Assembly: GCF_014837045.1 (NCBI RefSeq)
Contig: NZ_JACSPR010000002.1
Coordinates: 124,001 to 188,000 of the forward strand
From: Corynebacterium gallinarum
Lineage (GTDB): Bacteria; Actinomycetota; Actinomycetes; Mycobacteriales; Mycobacteriaceae
Direction: 5' to 3'
DNA: 64,000 nt
In this document: positions 1-9,390 of the stretch, piece after piece
How the letters are laid out: the number at the start of each line of letters is the position of its first letter
Position numbering within the stretch: the stretch's first letter is position 1
The notes under the pieces: model-generated
Databases searched by the model: none
Told to the model about the DNA's origin: nothing
What the model saw: only the letters and a program-made list of their open reading frames with translations
Position numbers and translations under genes: made by a program

Positions 1-399
1 GTTACGAATGCAACCCTCCAGAGCTGGGGTTTGCATCAAGCAGATGCCACCAAAGAACTCACCAAACTCGTTGAGTCGGGGATTTTTCTCAAAGAAGGCG
101 ATCGTCGCGGTGCATCATATGTACTCAATGAAGCTTATGAACCACCTGCATCGACAGGGCTGGGGATATCGGACTTATCCCCAGCTGGTGAATCCGTTTA
201 CACATACTTGATGGGAGAAACAGACTCTAAGTCAGCTCGGGATATTGCAGCTGCAACAGGTTATGAAATACGTACTGTCCAAAAACACCTATCAACGCTT
301 CTCCGCAGTGGGGCAATTGAGAGACTGGGGAAACCTCGTTCACCGCACCTTAAATACCGCAAGGTTGGTTCTCAGGACTCGGCAAACCCAAGCCACTGA
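1..399 (+). CDS. C-terminal part of a winged-helix DNA-binding protein, probably AlbA_2/Schlafen-type regulator
   Basis: The reading frame is open from the first base, so this is the 3' end of a gene that begins before the window. The visible part reads VTNATLQSWGLHQ..., with two winged-helix-like segments: one ending in a beta hairpin (GDRRGASYVL) and a second typical MarR/ArsR-like helix pair (SARDIAAATGYEIRTVQKHL) followed by a wing. This two-wHTH tail is what follows the ATP-binding AlbA_2 domain in COG2865 regulators, but that N-terminal domain is outside the window, so the family call is an inference. A TTG at 31 is in frame but is probably internal. GC is lower than in the neighbouring pyc gene. 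Confidence 0.6.
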   Translation, partial: VTNATLQSWGLHQADATKELTKLVESGIFLKEGDRRGASYVLNEAYEPPASTGLGISDLSPAGESVYTYLMGETDSKSARDIAAATGYEIRTVQKHLSTLLRSGAIERLGKPRSPHLKYRKVGSQDSANPSH

Positions 400-512
400 C
401 CGGTATTATCCTTTTCTACGCTAATTCCCCCAAGGGTGATCCAATTTTGACTCAACCCTAAACTACGGAAATATACCGCGGGTTTGAGTATTGGGTATCT
501 CCTTTCTCCACG

Positions 513-552
513 GAGGCGAGGAGCTGGCCTTCTGTAACCAGCTCCTCGCCTC
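513..552. terminator. Perfect 15-bp hairpin between convergent genes
   Basis: GAGGCGAGGAGCTGG pairs perfectly with its complement across a 10-nt loop. It lies between the 3' end of the wHTH gene and the 3' end of pyc, so it can serve both strands. No clear T-tract follows on either strand, so its efficiency is uncertain. Confidence 0.55.
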
Positions 553-643
553 TGAGGCAGTTCGACTCCTTAGTCACGGTGACAGCTCGCCGATAGGAAG
601 CGTGAGTAATCTACCGTGAGGTCCATGCGCACAAGCGACGGTT

Positions 644-3600
644 CTAGGCCACAACCACGATGAGGTCGCCGCCCTCCACCTTGGTGGCGGCGGGCACCAC
701 GACGCGGTCGATGACACCGTCGACAGGCGCGGTGATGGTGGCCTCCATCTTCATGGCCTCGATGATGGCCACAGCGTCGCCGGCCTTGATCTCATCACCC
801 TCGGTGACGGTCACGGTGACCACACCGGCGAACGGTGCGGCGACATGTCCCTTGTTGGTGGCGTCGGCCTTCTCCGCGGTGGCGGTGACGGATTCCACGG
901 AACGGTCGCGCACCTTGATGGGGCGGATCTGTCCGTTGACGTTGACCACCACGTTGCGCATGCCCTTGTCATCCGGTTCGGACACCGCATCCAGGCGGAC
1001 CACCATCGGGGTGGATACACCGGGCAGGCGGATCAGCTCCTCGCGTCCCTCCTTCAGGCCGTAGAAGAACTCACGGTCATCCAGGGCGGAGGTGTTGCCG
1101 AAGCGACGGCGGTGCTCGAGGAACTCCTCGGTCGGCTTCGGGAACAGCAGGCGATTGAGGGTGCCACGGCGCTCCGCGGAATCATCGGAATCCAGGTGCG
1201 CCTGCTCCTCGGCGGGGATCTCCGCCAGCGGGGCCTTGCCCTGGGAGCGGCCCTCGAGGGCACGGGTGCGCAGCGGTTCGGGCCAGCCACCGGGAGGGGT
1301 GCCCAGTTCGCCACGGAGGAAGGCGATGACCGAATCCGGGATGTCGTACTTCTGCGGATCGGCGGCGAAGTCCTCCGGGCTCACACCGGCACCGACGAGG
1401 TGCAGTGCGAGGTCACCGACGACCTTGGAGGACGGGGTGACCTTGGTCGGGCGGCCCAGCATCTCGTTGACGGCCGCGTAGTAGTCCTCGATGAGCTCGA
1501 AGCGGTCAGCCAGACCCAGGGCCACGGCCTGGGCACGAAGGTTGGACAGCTGACCGCCGGGAATCTCGTGGCGGTAGACGCGTCCGGTCGGTCCCGGGGT
1601 GCCGGATTCGAACGGCAGGTACAGTCCGCGGACCGCCTCCCAGTACGGTTCCAGGTCGGAGACGGCCTGCAGGTTGAGACCCGTGTCGCGTCGGGTGTGC
1701 GCGAAGGCGGCAACCAGGGCGGACATCGACGGCTGGGAGGTGGTGCCGGACAGTGGTGCGGAGGCGGCGTCAACAGCATCGGCACCGGCGTTGGCGGCGG
1801 CCAGGTAGGTGGCCAGCTGACCACCGGCGGTGTCGTGGGTGTGCACGTGCACGGGCAGATCGAATTCGCGGCGCAGGGCGGTGACCAGCTTGGTCGCCGC
1901 GGCTGGGCGCAGCAGGCCGGCCATGTCCTTGATGGCCAGGATGTGCGCACCGGATTCGACGATCTGCTCAGCCAGCTTCAGGTAGTAGTCCAGGGTGTAG
2001 AGGTTCTCTCCCGGGTTGGACAGATCACCGGAGTACGCCATGGCGACCTCGGCGACGCTGGTGCCGGTCTCCAGGACGGCGTCGATGGCCGGGCGCATCT
2101 GGGAGACGTCGTTGAGCGCATCGAAGATCCGGAAGATGTCCACGCCGGACTTGGCGGCCTCCTGCACAAACGCGCGGCACACCGAATCGGGGTACGGGGT
2201 GTAACCGACGGTGTTGCGGCCACGCAGCAGCATCTGGATGTTCACATTCGGCATGGCCTTGCGCAGCTCATCCAGGCGTGCCCACGGATCCTCGAAGAGG
2301 AAGCGCATGGCCACGTCGTAGGTGGCACCGCCCCAGGCCTCCACGGACAGCAGCTCCGGGGTGAGCTTTGCGACGGCGCGCGCCGCCGGGGTCAATGCGA
2401 AGGAGCGCACGCGGGTGGCCAAGAGGGACTGGTGGGCGTCACGGAAGGTGGTGTCGGTGACGGCCAGGGCATCCTGTTCGCGCAGATCCCGGGCGAATCC
2501 CTCCGGGCCGAGCTGCTTCAGGCGGTCGCGGGAGCCGCGTGGCAGTGGGTTCTCCACCTCGGGTAGCTTCTCCATGGGACGGGCTGTCTCGGGGCGGTCG
2601 CCGTGGGGCTTGTTCACGGTGACATCCGCCAGGTATTCCAGGATCCGTCCCTGCTCATCATCGGCCGGTGGGGCCTGGAGCAGGTGCTGGTGGGAGCCGA
2701 TGAAGCCGGTGTCGATGCGCCTCTTGGTGAAGTCCTCCTCGCGCAGCAGTGCGCGGAGGAAGCCGATGTTGGTGGCTACACCGGAGACATTGAACTCGGC
2801 CAGGGCGCGCTGGGCGCGGGACACGGCGGTGTCGAAGTCGGAGCCGCGGCAGGTCATCTTGACCAGCATGGAGTCGAAGTGCGCGGTGATCTCGCCGCCG
2901 AGCTGGGCTGCGCCGTCGAGACGCACACCCGCACCACCCGGGGAGCGGTAGGCGGTGATCACACCGGTGTCGGGTCGGAAGTTGTTGGACGGATCCTCCG
3001 TGGTGATGCGGCACTGCAGGGCGGCACCGTGCGTGGTGATCTTGTCCTGGGTCAGGCCCAGTTCCTTCAGGGTGGCGCCGGCGGCCAGGTGCATCTGCGA
3101 CTTGACCAGGTCGACGGAGGTGACCTCCTCGGTCACGGTGTGCTCCACCTGGATGCGGGGGTTCATCTCGATGAAGACGTGGTTGCCCGCCTCATCCACC
3201 AGGAACTCCACGGTGCCGGCACCCTGGTATCCGATGAATTTGCAGAACTTCACGGCATCCGCGCAGATGCGGTCACGCAGTTCAGGGTCGAGGTGCTGGG
3301 CCGGGGCGATCTCGACGACTTTCTGGTGACGGCGCTGCAGGGAGCAGTCGCGTTCATACAGGTGGATGACATCACCGGTGTGATCGCCCAGGATCTGCAC
3401 CTCGATGTGCTGGGGTTTAATCACAGCCCGCTCGACGTAGACGGCGCCGTCACCGAAAGCAGCCTCGGCCTCACGGGAGGCCTCCCTGGCCAGCTCGCGC
3501 AGGTCCTCGGGCTTCTCGACGAACCGCATGCCGCGCCCGCCACCACCGGCGACGGCCTTGACGAAGATCGGGTAGGTCTGACCCTCTGCACTCTTGACGA

Positions 3601-4060
3601 TCTCATCGATGTCGGTGCTGGGGGTGGACTCCGCCAGGACGGGCAGGCCGGCCTTCTTCGCGGCGGAGACAGCCTTGGACTTGTCACCCGTGAGGTCGAG
3701 CACCTCCGGGGTGGGGCCGATGAAGGTAATGCCGTTCTCCGCGCATTCACGCGCGAGCTGGGCGTTTTCCGAAAGGAAACCATAACCCGGGTAGACCGCG
3801 TCCGCTTTCACCTTCTTGGCGGCATTGATGATCTCATCAATATCGAGGTACGCCTTGACGGGCGAGCCCTCGGTTCCGATCCGCACCGCCTCGGAGGCAA
3901 AGGAGCGGTGGAAGGAGCCACGGTCCTCCCGCGGGTAGATGGCCACGGTTGCGGCCCCGGTCTCATAGGCGGCACGGAATGCCCGCACCGCGATTTCACC
4001 TCGGTTGGCCACCAGGATCTTTTTGAACGCAGGCAGCGTGGAGGGTGTTGTTGTTACCAC
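644..4060 (-). CDS. pyc: Pyruvate carboxylase
   Basis: Biotin-dependent cytoplasmic enzyme that makes oxaloacetate from pyruvate, bicarbonate and ATP, the main anaplerotic step in corynebacteria. The 1138-residue protein has the full single-chain order: biotin carboxylase with the glycine-rich ATP-grasp loop GGGGRGM (172-178), carboxyltransferase starting at TDTTFRDAHQS (535-545), and a C-terminal biotinyl domain with EAMKMEA, biotin on Lys1104. The length and sequence agree closely with the C. glutamicum enzyme as I know it. The start is GTG at 4060, preceded by AAAGGA at good spacing, and begins VTTTPSTLPAFKK. The frame stays open 29 codons further upstream, but that extension has no family similarity. 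It is transcribed alone from a long leader region. Confidence 0.97.
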   Translation of the reverse strand: MVTTTPSTLPAFKKILVANRGEIAVRAFRAAYETGAATVAIYPREDRGSFHRSFASEAVRIGTEGSPVKAYLDIDEIINAAKKVKADAVYPGYGFLSENAQLARECAENGITFIGPTPEVLDLTGDKSKAVSAAKKAGLPVLAESTPSTDIDEIVKSAEGQTYPIFVKAVAGGGGRGMRFVEKPEDLRELAREASREAEAAFGDGAVYVERAVIKPQHIEVQILGDHTGDVIHLYERDCSLQRRHQKVVEIAPAQHLDPELRDRICADAVKFCKFIGYQGAGTVEFLVDEAGNHVFIEMNPRIQVEHTVTEEVTSVDLVKSQMHLAAGATLKELGLTQDKITTHGAALQCRITTEDPSNNFRPDTGVITAYRSPGGAGVRLDGAAQLGGEITAHFDSMLVKMTCRGSDFDTAVSRAQRALAEFNVSGVATNIGFLRALLREEDFTKRRIDTGFIGSHQHLLQAPPADDEQGRILEYLADVTVNKPHGDRPETARPMEKLPEVENPLPRGSRDRLKQLGPEGFARDLREQDALAVTDTTFRDAHQSLLATRVRSFALTPAARAVAKLTPELLSVEAWGGATYDVAMRFLFEDPWARLDELRKAMPNVNIQMLLRGRNTVGYTPYPDSVCRAFVQEAAKSGVDIFRIFDALNDVSQMRPAIDAVLETGTSVAEVAMAYSGDLSNPGENLYTLDYYLKLAEQIVESGAHILAIKDMAGLLRPAAATKLVTALRREFDLPVHVHTHDTAGGQLATYLAAANAGADAVDAASAPLSGTTSQPSMSALVAAFAHTRRDTGLNLQAVSDLEPYWEAVRGLYLPFESGTPGPTGRVYRHEIPGGQLSNLRAQAVALGLADRFELIEDYYAAVNEMLGRPTKVTPSSKVVGDLALHLVGAGVSPEDFAADPQKYDIPDSVIAFLRGELGTPPGGWPEPLRTRALEGRSQGKAPLAEIPAEEQAHLDSDDSAERRGTLNRLLFPKPTEEFLEHRRRFGNTSALDDREFFYGLKEGREELIRLPGVSTPMVVRLDAVSEPDDKGMRNVVVNVNGQIRPIKVRDRSVESVTATAEKADATNKGHVAAPFAGVVTVTVTEGDEIKAGDAVAIIEAMKMEATITAPVDGVIDRVVVPAATKVEGGDLIVVVA

Positions 4061-4434
4061 TGTTTTTGTTCCTTTCGACGAGTACCAGCCTGTTGGGTGA
4101 TGGCAGTCACTCTCTAGAACATCGTAATGGCCAGTTGGTAAAACCACGTATAACTTTCCGTTTTCGTTCTGGTTTCCACCGCGTACCGGGGAGTGACCTG
4201 CGGAATTTCACCGCCCCGGCATGAAAAGATTGCCCCCGATCAAGACCCCCATTGCCGTTTTTCTACATCCCAGGGGGAAGGTTAACGTCGCCCCCAGCAA
4301 CTCCACTTCTGTCACATAAATGCGCTCCACCTGCGGACATCTTATCTCTATCGACTTTGCAGACTTTGCAAAAAGGGAGGCACTCTTCACAGAAAGCCAC
4401 TTCCCCGCCCCAGTCAACCCCTGAAACGTCAAAA
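4061..4434 (-). other. Non-coding upstream region of pyc
   Basis: About 370 bases between the lpdA terminator and the pyc start. I see no convincing gene; the short frames inside it have no ribosome binding sites. It is noticeably richer in A+T than the flanks and holds the tandem GACTTTGCA repeat. A possible minus-strand -10 (TTATAC, complement of 4148-4153) lies about 90 bases from the pyc start. Confidence 0.5.
4353..4372. promoter_or_regulatory. Tandem GACTTTGCA repeat, RamB-like site upstream of pyc
   Basis: GACTTTGCA occurs twice head to tail (4353-4361 and 4362-4370), and the second copy continues into CTTTGCAAA. The 13-mer 4360-4372 fits the RamB consensus that I recall (RRAACTTTGCAAA) at 11 of 13 positions. 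RamB controls acetate and pyruvate metabolism genes in C. glutamicum, so pyc is a sensible target, but the site is about 300 bases from the start codon. Confidence 0.35.
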
Positions 4435-4472
4435 CCGGGCATGATCACAGATCAATCTGTGATCATGCCCGG
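4435..4472 (-). terminator. Rho-independent terminator of lpdA
   Basis: A perfect 17-bp stem (CCGGGCATGATCACAGA and its complement) with a TCAA loop, just past the lpdA stop codon. On the minus strand the stem is followed by TTTT. It separates lpdA from pyc. Confidence 0.85.
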
Positions 4473-4489
4473 ATGGGCGGCGGGAGCAA

Positions 4490-5902
4490 CTACCCGAGGT
4501 CGTCGTGCTGCACCAGCTGGCGTGCAGCCTCCGTGATGGAACCGGATAGCGACGGGTACACCGCGAAGGTCTCCGCCAGATCGGCGACGGTGAGACGGTT
4601 GGTCACCGCCACCGCGATCGGCAGGATGAGTTCAGAGGCGGTCGGGGCAACCACGACACCACCGACGATGAGACCGGAGTTGCGACGGCAGAAGAGTTTG
4701 ACGAAACCGTGACGCAGGGACCGCATCTTGGCGCGCGGGTTGGTCACCAGCGGCAGGACCACGGTGCGGGCGGTGACCTCACCGGCATCCACCTGGGCGT
4801 GAGTAACACCGACGGCGGCGATCTCCGGGCGGGTGAACACGGCGGTGGCGACGGTCTTCAGGCGGATCGGCGACACACCCTCGCCGAGTGCGTGGTACAT
4901 CGCGATACGGCCCTGCATGGCCGCCACAGAGGCCAGGGGGAACAGATCGGTGCAGTCACCCGCGGCGTAGACACCGGCCACGGAGGTACGCGAAACACGG
5001 TCAACCTTGATGTGACCCGACGGGGCGAGTTCGACACCGATGTTCTCCAGGCCGAGGTTCTGGGTGTTCGGGATGGAACCGACCGTCATCAGCGCGTGGG
5101 AGCCGTAGATCTCACGACCGTCGGCGGTACGCACGCACACACCACCATCCGGGGTGCGGGTGACCGAATCCACGCGGGCGTGCTTCTCCAGGGAAACACC
5201 GCGTTCCGCGAGGACGGTTTCCAGGACGTCGGCGGCGTCCGCATCATCGTGGGGCAGGATGCGGTCACGGGAGGCCACCATGGTGACCTTGACGCCGAGT
5301 TCGGCGAATGCGGAGACGAACTCCGCACCGGTGACACCGGAACCGACCACGATGAGGTGGGTGGGCAGCTCGTCGATGTCATAGACCTGACGCCAGGTGA
5401 GGATGCGCTCCCCGTCCGGCTCCGCGCCCTTGAGGATGCGTGGGGTCGCACCGGTGGCGATGAGCACGAGATCACATTCCAGGCTCTCCGTCTCCCCGGT
5501 CCCGTTGTGGGTGACCTGGACATAGTGGGTGGTCTGCTTGGTGCTGTAATCATCGAAACGGCCATAACCGTCGATCATTCGGACACCGGCGCGCTTGAGC
5601 TGACCTGCGATATCACCGGACTGGTGGTTCGCCAGCGCCTTCACACGCTTGTTCAGCGCATCGATCTCCAGGTGTGCCTTACCCAGTCCACGGTTGAGAC
5701 CCATGTCATCCGCACGGCGGAGGTCTGTCTTGATCCCGGTGCCGGCGATGAAGGACTTGGAGGGAACACAGTCGAGAGTGACCGCCGCCCCACCGATTCC
5801 AAAATCCTCGATGAGGGTGACATCGGCGCCATACTTTGCACCTGCCAGCGCCGCCTCATAGCCTGCAGGGCCTCCGCCGATGATTACGATCCTCTTTGCC
5901 AT
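4490..5902 (-). CDS. lpdA: LpdA-like flavoprotein (NAD(P)H quinone reductase)
   Basis: FAD-dependent pyridine nucleotide-disulfide oxidoreductase family, 470 residues. The FAD-binding GGGPAGYEAA is at residues 9-18, an NAD(P) motif GSGVTGAEF in the middle, and a second FAD motif (GVYAAGDCTD) later, followed by the dimerisation domain. The region that carries CxxxxC in true lipoamide dehydrogenases reads GGAAVTLDCVPSK: the second cysteine (Cys45) is present and the first is alanine (Ala40). That matches M. tuberculosis LpdA (Rv3303c), which is a quinone reductase and not a dihydrolipoamide dehydrogenase. The ATG at 5902 has GGAGGTG six bases upstream, so the in-frame GTG five codons earlier is not the start. 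The symbol follows the mycobacterial name. Confidence 0.85.
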   Translation of the reverse strand: MAKRIVIIGGGPAGYEAALAGAKYGADVTLIEDFGIGGAAVTLDCVPSKSFIAGTGIKTDLRRADDMGLNRGLGKAHLEIDALNKRVKALANHQSGDIAGQLKRAGVRMIDGYGRFDDYSTKQTTHYVQVTHNGTGETESLECDLVLIATGATPRILKGAEPDGERILTWRQVYDIDELPTHLIVVGSGVTGAEFVSAFAELGVKVTMVASRDRILPHDDADAADVLETVLAERGVSLEKHARVDSVTRTPDGGVCVRTADGREIYGSHALMTVGSIPNTQNLGLENIGVELAPSGHIKVDRVSRTSVAGVYAAGDCTDLFPLASVAAMQGRIAMYHALGEGVSPIRLKTVATAVFTRPEIAAVGVTHAQVDAGEVTARTVVLPLVTNPRAKMRSLRHGFVKLFCRRNSGLIVGGVVVAPTASELILPIAVAVTNRLTVADLAETFAVYPSLSGSITEAARQLVQHDDLG

Positions 5903-6044
5903 TAATGGCACCTCCACACGTGTGAGCTGGGTGAATGCTAGTTGGAATCACTGATGCGTGACCCAAGTCTAAATCAAAGAGGCCAGACTCGTGCCGGGTT
6001 GGGCAAGACTGGCCGTTTAGATCCAGCCCTTGATACTACCCACA

Positions 6045-7232
6045 CTAGGGGTGAAGAAAAGCCTCAGATTTGCTGCTGTACTGCTGTACCAGACTACCGA
6101 AAAGTTTCACGCCCACACCGATGCAGCGTTCATCGACGTTGAGATCCGATTGGTGCAGGTCCTGGCGGGGTCCTTGCCCCGACCAACAACCCAGACGGGC
6201 CATGGAGCCGGGGACATGTTCGAGGTACCAGGAGAAGTCCTCACCACCGGATGACTGCGGTGCCTGGACCACCGACTGGGGATCCAGATCCCGCGCCGCA
6301 CTCGCCAGCAGCGCGGTGGCCACATCGTCATTGAGCACCGGGGGCACACCCGGGTTGTAAATGAGTTCATGCTCCACACCGGTGGGTGCCAGGACCTGGG
6401 CCACCAGCTCCCCGATCAGCGGGCGCATGCTGCGCCAGGTTCCGATGTCGGCGGTACGCAGGGTGCCGCTGACAATCCCAGATTCGGGGATGGCGTTGGA
6501 GGCGAAACCGGCGTTGATGGTGCCGAAGACCAGGACTGTGCCGGTGCGGGGATCCACCCGGCGCGAGAGCAGGGTGGGCAGTTCGGTGACCAGCTTGCCC
6601 AGGGCATAGACCACGTCCTTGGCCAGGTGCGGGCGGGAGGTGTGGCCACCCTCGCCGCGGACCCGGACCTCGATGACATCGGAGGCCGAGGTGATCGCAC
6701 CCGCCCGGACACCGACGCGACCGACCTTGAGTTTCGGTTCCACGTGGAGGGCATAGATGGCGTGGACCCCCTCCAATCCACCGAACTGGATGACGTCGGT
6801 GGCACCACCGGTCATCACCTCCTCCGCCGGCTGGAAGATCACGCGGATACCCAGCGGCAGGTCGATGGAGTTGAGGGCACAGGCCAGCGCCAGGGCGATG
6901 ACGGTGTGGATGTCATGCCCACAGGAGTGCGCGACCCCGGGGACCGTGGAACTGTAGTCCAGGCCGGTGGTCTCGGTGAGGGGCAGCGCGTCGATATCTG
7001 CCCGGAAGGCCAGGCGTTCGCCCTCCGACGGTCCGATATCCACCATGAGCCCCGTACCGGGGAACAGCGTCGGCGTCATGCCGTGCTCGGTCAACACCCC
7101 GGCGAGGTACTCCGTGGTGTTGTACTCCATGTGGGAGAGCTCCGGGTGGCTGTGCAGGTGTCTGCGCCATCCGATCACCTCGTCATGGTGGCGGTCCATC
7201 CATGAGGTAACCAGCGCACCAATATCCGTCAC
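6045..7232 (-). CDS. M20-family amidohydrolase (AmiA/hippurate hydrolase type)
   Basis: Metal-dependent amidohydrolase of the M20D group, 395 residues, which removes acyl groups from amino acids or related amides; the substrate is unknown. Metal-binding motifs are visible: HPELS near residue 29, CGHDIHTV near 105, PAEEV near 139, and a C-terminal SGGEDFSWY. No signal peptide, so cytoplasmic. The GTG start at 7232 has AAGG upstream. It lies upstream of lpdA on the same strand with a 142-bp gap, and divergent from pmmB; in M. tuberculosis amidohydrolase genes also sit between lpdA and pmmB, so the cluster is an old actinobacterial one. Confidence 0.85.
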   Translation of the reverse strand: MTDIGALVTSWMDRHHDEVIGWRRHLHSHPELSHMEYNTTEYLAGVLTEHGMTPTLFPGTGLMVDIGPSEGERLAFRADIDALPLTETTGLDYSSTVPGVAHSCGHDIHTVIALALACALNSIDLPLGIRVIFQPAEEVMTGGATDVIQFGGLEGVHAIYALHVEPKLKVGRVGVRAGAITSASDVIEVRVRGEGGHTSRPHLAKDVVYALGKLVTELPTLLSRRVDPRTGTVLVFGTINAGFASNAIPESGIVSGTLRTADIGTWRSMRPLIGELVAQVLAPTGVEHELIYNPGVPPVLNDDVATALLASAARDLDPQSVVQAPQSSGGEDFSWYLEHVPGSMARLGCWSGQGPRQDLHQSDLNVDERCIGVGVKLFGSLVQQYSSKSEAFLHP

Positions 7233-7331
7233 AAGAAGGCCCTTCCTAACTCTTCGGCGGGCATGTCCGGCAATACCCGCATAGCGGTAGAGTCAAGTCT
7301 AGTAGCGAATCCAACCCTATTGAGGATCGGG

Positions 7332-8930
7332 GTGTTCATGGACGAGTCCCGTCAGCTCTCCTTCGGCACGGCAGGCATGCGGGCACCGGTGGGTCCCGCC
7401 GCGCATCAGATGAATGTTCTCCAGGTCACGCGCACCACCGCGGGGGTCGCCAGCTGGCTTGCCGCACGGGCCGCGGAACACCGGGTGCCCCATCTCGTGC
7501 CCGAGGATGAGGCCGGCATCGGCCGTACCTTGTACCCACAGGACGGTCCTCTGCGCGTGGTGGTCGGTTATGACGCCCGCTATGGTTCCCACACCTTCGC
7601 CGCCACCACTGCGGAGGTGTTCGCCGGTGCCGGGTTCGAGGTGATGCTGCTGCCCACCCCGGGCCCCACCCCCCTGATTCCCTGGCTGGTGCAGAACCGG
7701 CGGATGGATGCCGGGGTGCAGATCACCGCCTCGCACAACGGTGCCGCGGACAACGGCTATAAGGTGTTCCTGGCCAACGGTCGGCAGCTGTATTCGGAGA
7801 TGGAGGCCGACCTGGAAGCGCATATCCAGGCGGTGGAGGATCCCGTGCAGGTGCCCCGGGTGACCGTGCGCCCGGCCGGTGATCAACTGCGCCGGTACAT
7901 CGATGAAATCGTCTCCCTGGTCACCCCCGGCCAGGCGGATCTGCTGCGGGTGAATTCGGAACGGGCGAACCTGCGCATCATCTACACCGCCCTGCACGGG
8001 GTTGGTGGTCGGGCGATGTCGAATGCCTTCCAGTTCGCCGGGTTCCCCCTGGCCCATCCGGTGCGTGAACAACAGCACCCGGACCCGACTTTCCCGACGG
8101 TGCCGTTTCCCAACCCCGAGGAGCCCTCGGCGATCGAGCTGTTGTTGGCCCGGGCCGCGGAGGAGGATGCGGATATCCTGTTCGCCCTCGACCCGGACGC
8201 CGACCGGTGTGCGGTGGGCATCCGCACCCCCGATGGTGGCCACCGGATGCTGACCGGTGATGAGACCGGCACGCTTCTGGCCACGCGGATCGTACCGGAG
8301 TGGGACGGCCAGGGGGCTGCTCCGGTGGTGGCAACCACCGTGGTCAGCTCCCAGCTGCTGCGCGTGATCGCCGAGGACAAGGGGTGGGATTACCAGGAGA
8401 CCCTGACTGGTTTCAAGCATCTCTCCCGCGCTGCGGATGGTCGCCCGGGCCCATTGGCCTTCGCCTATGAGGAGGCAGTGGGCACCTGCCCGGCGCCGGA
8501 TATCGTGCCGGATAAGGATGGTATCGCCACGGCGCTGTTCACCGCGGCGTGGGCCGCGGAGCTCAAGTCCGCGGGCATCAGTCTGCAGGACCGGCTCGAC
8601 GAGCTCTACCGCCGTCACGGGTACTTCACCTCCACCCAGGTTGCGGTCCGCACCACCAGCCCCAGGGAGCTTGTCGACGCCTGGTGCACCACACCCCCGA
8701 CCGAACTGATCGGTGTGGCACTGAGCAGTTCCGCCCTCCCCGAGAATCAGGGCGTGGTGCTCAGGGGGTATCTCGGCGGGACCCAGCTGCGGGTGATTGT
8801 CCGGGTCTCCGGCACGGAGGCGAAGGCGAAGATCTACATCGAGATCGCGCAGGCCAATTCACATGCGGAGGCCACCCAGCTGCTGGAGAAGCTCCAGGAT
8901 GAGGTTGAGGGCTGGGGTCGCAGCCTCTAG
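7332..8930 (+). CDS. pmmB: Phosphoglucomutase/phosphomannomutase PmmB
   Basis: Alpha-D-phosphohexomutase that moves phosphate between C1 and C6 of hexoses. The phosphoserine loop TASHNGAADNGYK (Ser about residue 134), the metal loop DPDADR (about 287-292), and the C-terminal phosphate-binding RVSGTEAKAKIY are all present, so it should be active; length (532) is normal for the family. Start: GTG 7332 has GAGG six bases upstream; the ATG at 7338 (MDESRQLSFGTAG) is nearly as good. It is divergent from the amidohydrolase, and its last four bases overlap the convergent XRE gene. Confidence 0.9.
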   Translation: MFMDESRQLSFGTAGMRAPVGPAAHQMNVLQVTRTTAGVASWLAARAAEHRVPHLVPEDEAGIGRTLYPQDGPLRVVVGYDARYGSHTFAATTAEVFAGAGFEVMLLPTPGPTPLIPWLVQNRRMDAGVQITASHNGAADNGYKVFLANGRQLYSEMEADLEAHIQAVEDPVQVPRVTVRPAGDQLRRYIDEIVSLVTPGQADLLRVNSERANLRIIYTALHGVGGRAMSNAFQFAGFPLAHPVREQQHPDPTFPTVPFPNPEEPSAIELLLARAAEEDADILFALDPDADRCAVGIRTPDGGHRMLTGDETGTLLATRIVPEWDGQGAAPVVATTVVSSQLLRVIAEDKGWDYQETLTGFKHLSRAADGRPGPLAFAYEEAVGTCPAPDIVPDKDGIATALFTAAWAAELKSAGISLQDRLDELYRRHGYFTSTQVAVRTTSPRELVDAWCTTPPTELIGVALSSSALPENQGVVLRGYLGGTQLRVIVRVSGTEAKAKIYIEIAQANSHAEATQLLEKLQDEVEGWGRSL

Positions 8931-9343
8931 CGCGGGGGCTGGTGGCCTACTCGCTTGGGGTTCTCCGGGGGTGTGAGGGGGACGTCGAAAAGCACCTCGT
9001 CCCGGGGCGCGGGCCAGCGCACATCGACGGGGAGGGACTCGTCGACGCAGATGGCCTGCGGTTTCTCCCCCACCGCGGGCAGGAGCGCTGCGGGTGGCAC
9101 GTCAAGGGCCCAGGACAGTTTGTACACAGTGCTCAGGCGCGGATCGCCCGGTTTGCCGTTGTTGTTTTCATTGCGTTCCAGGTTGGAGATCGCATTGCGG
9201 CTCATGTCGACGATCTCCGCGAGCTCCTCCTGGCTGTAACCGCGGATCTTGCGGATTTCGCGCACGCGGGCACCCAGGGTGTGACCGTAACTCGGCCAGT
9301 GGAGCTGTTCTCTTCCCTCATGCACGCGACCCAGAATGCCCAC
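8927..9343 (-). CDS. XRE-family helix-turn-helix regulator
   Basis: A 138-residue protein with one lambda-repressor type HTH (GYSQEELAEIVDMSRNAISN, about residues 35-54) followed by an acidic, proline-rich tail (PAPRDEVLFDVPLTPPENP) of unknown role. Target genes are unknown. Its 3' end overlaps pmmB by four bases in convergent orientation. The GTG start has no good Shine-Dalgarno sequence, and a TATAGT hexamer (complement of 9364-9369) lies only about 20 bases upstream, so the mRNA leader may be very short. A later GTG at 9325 is an alternative start. Confidence 0.8.
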   Translation of the reverse strand: MGILGRVHEGREQLHWPSYGHTLGARVREIRKIRGYSQEELAEIVDMSRNAISNLERNENNNGKPGDPRLSTVYKLSWALDVPPAALLPAVGEKPQAICVDESLPVDVRWPAPRDEVLFDVPLTPPENPKRVGHQPPR

Positions 9344-9390
9344 TGGGATGGGAATTCACCGCCAACTATAGTGGGCAGCAAAAAGGGGTA

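Noticed and set aside
845..2566. 573-codon open frame opposite pyc
   Set aside because: It is antisense to pyc and lacks a ribosome binding site and any recognisable family; G/C-ending codons in the real gene remove stop codons from this frame. The same applies to the 504-codon frame at 2603-4117.
4208..4432. 74-codon frame in the pyc leader
   Set aside because: No ribosome binding site, no similarity, and it would overlap the RamB-like repeat; kept as non-coding.
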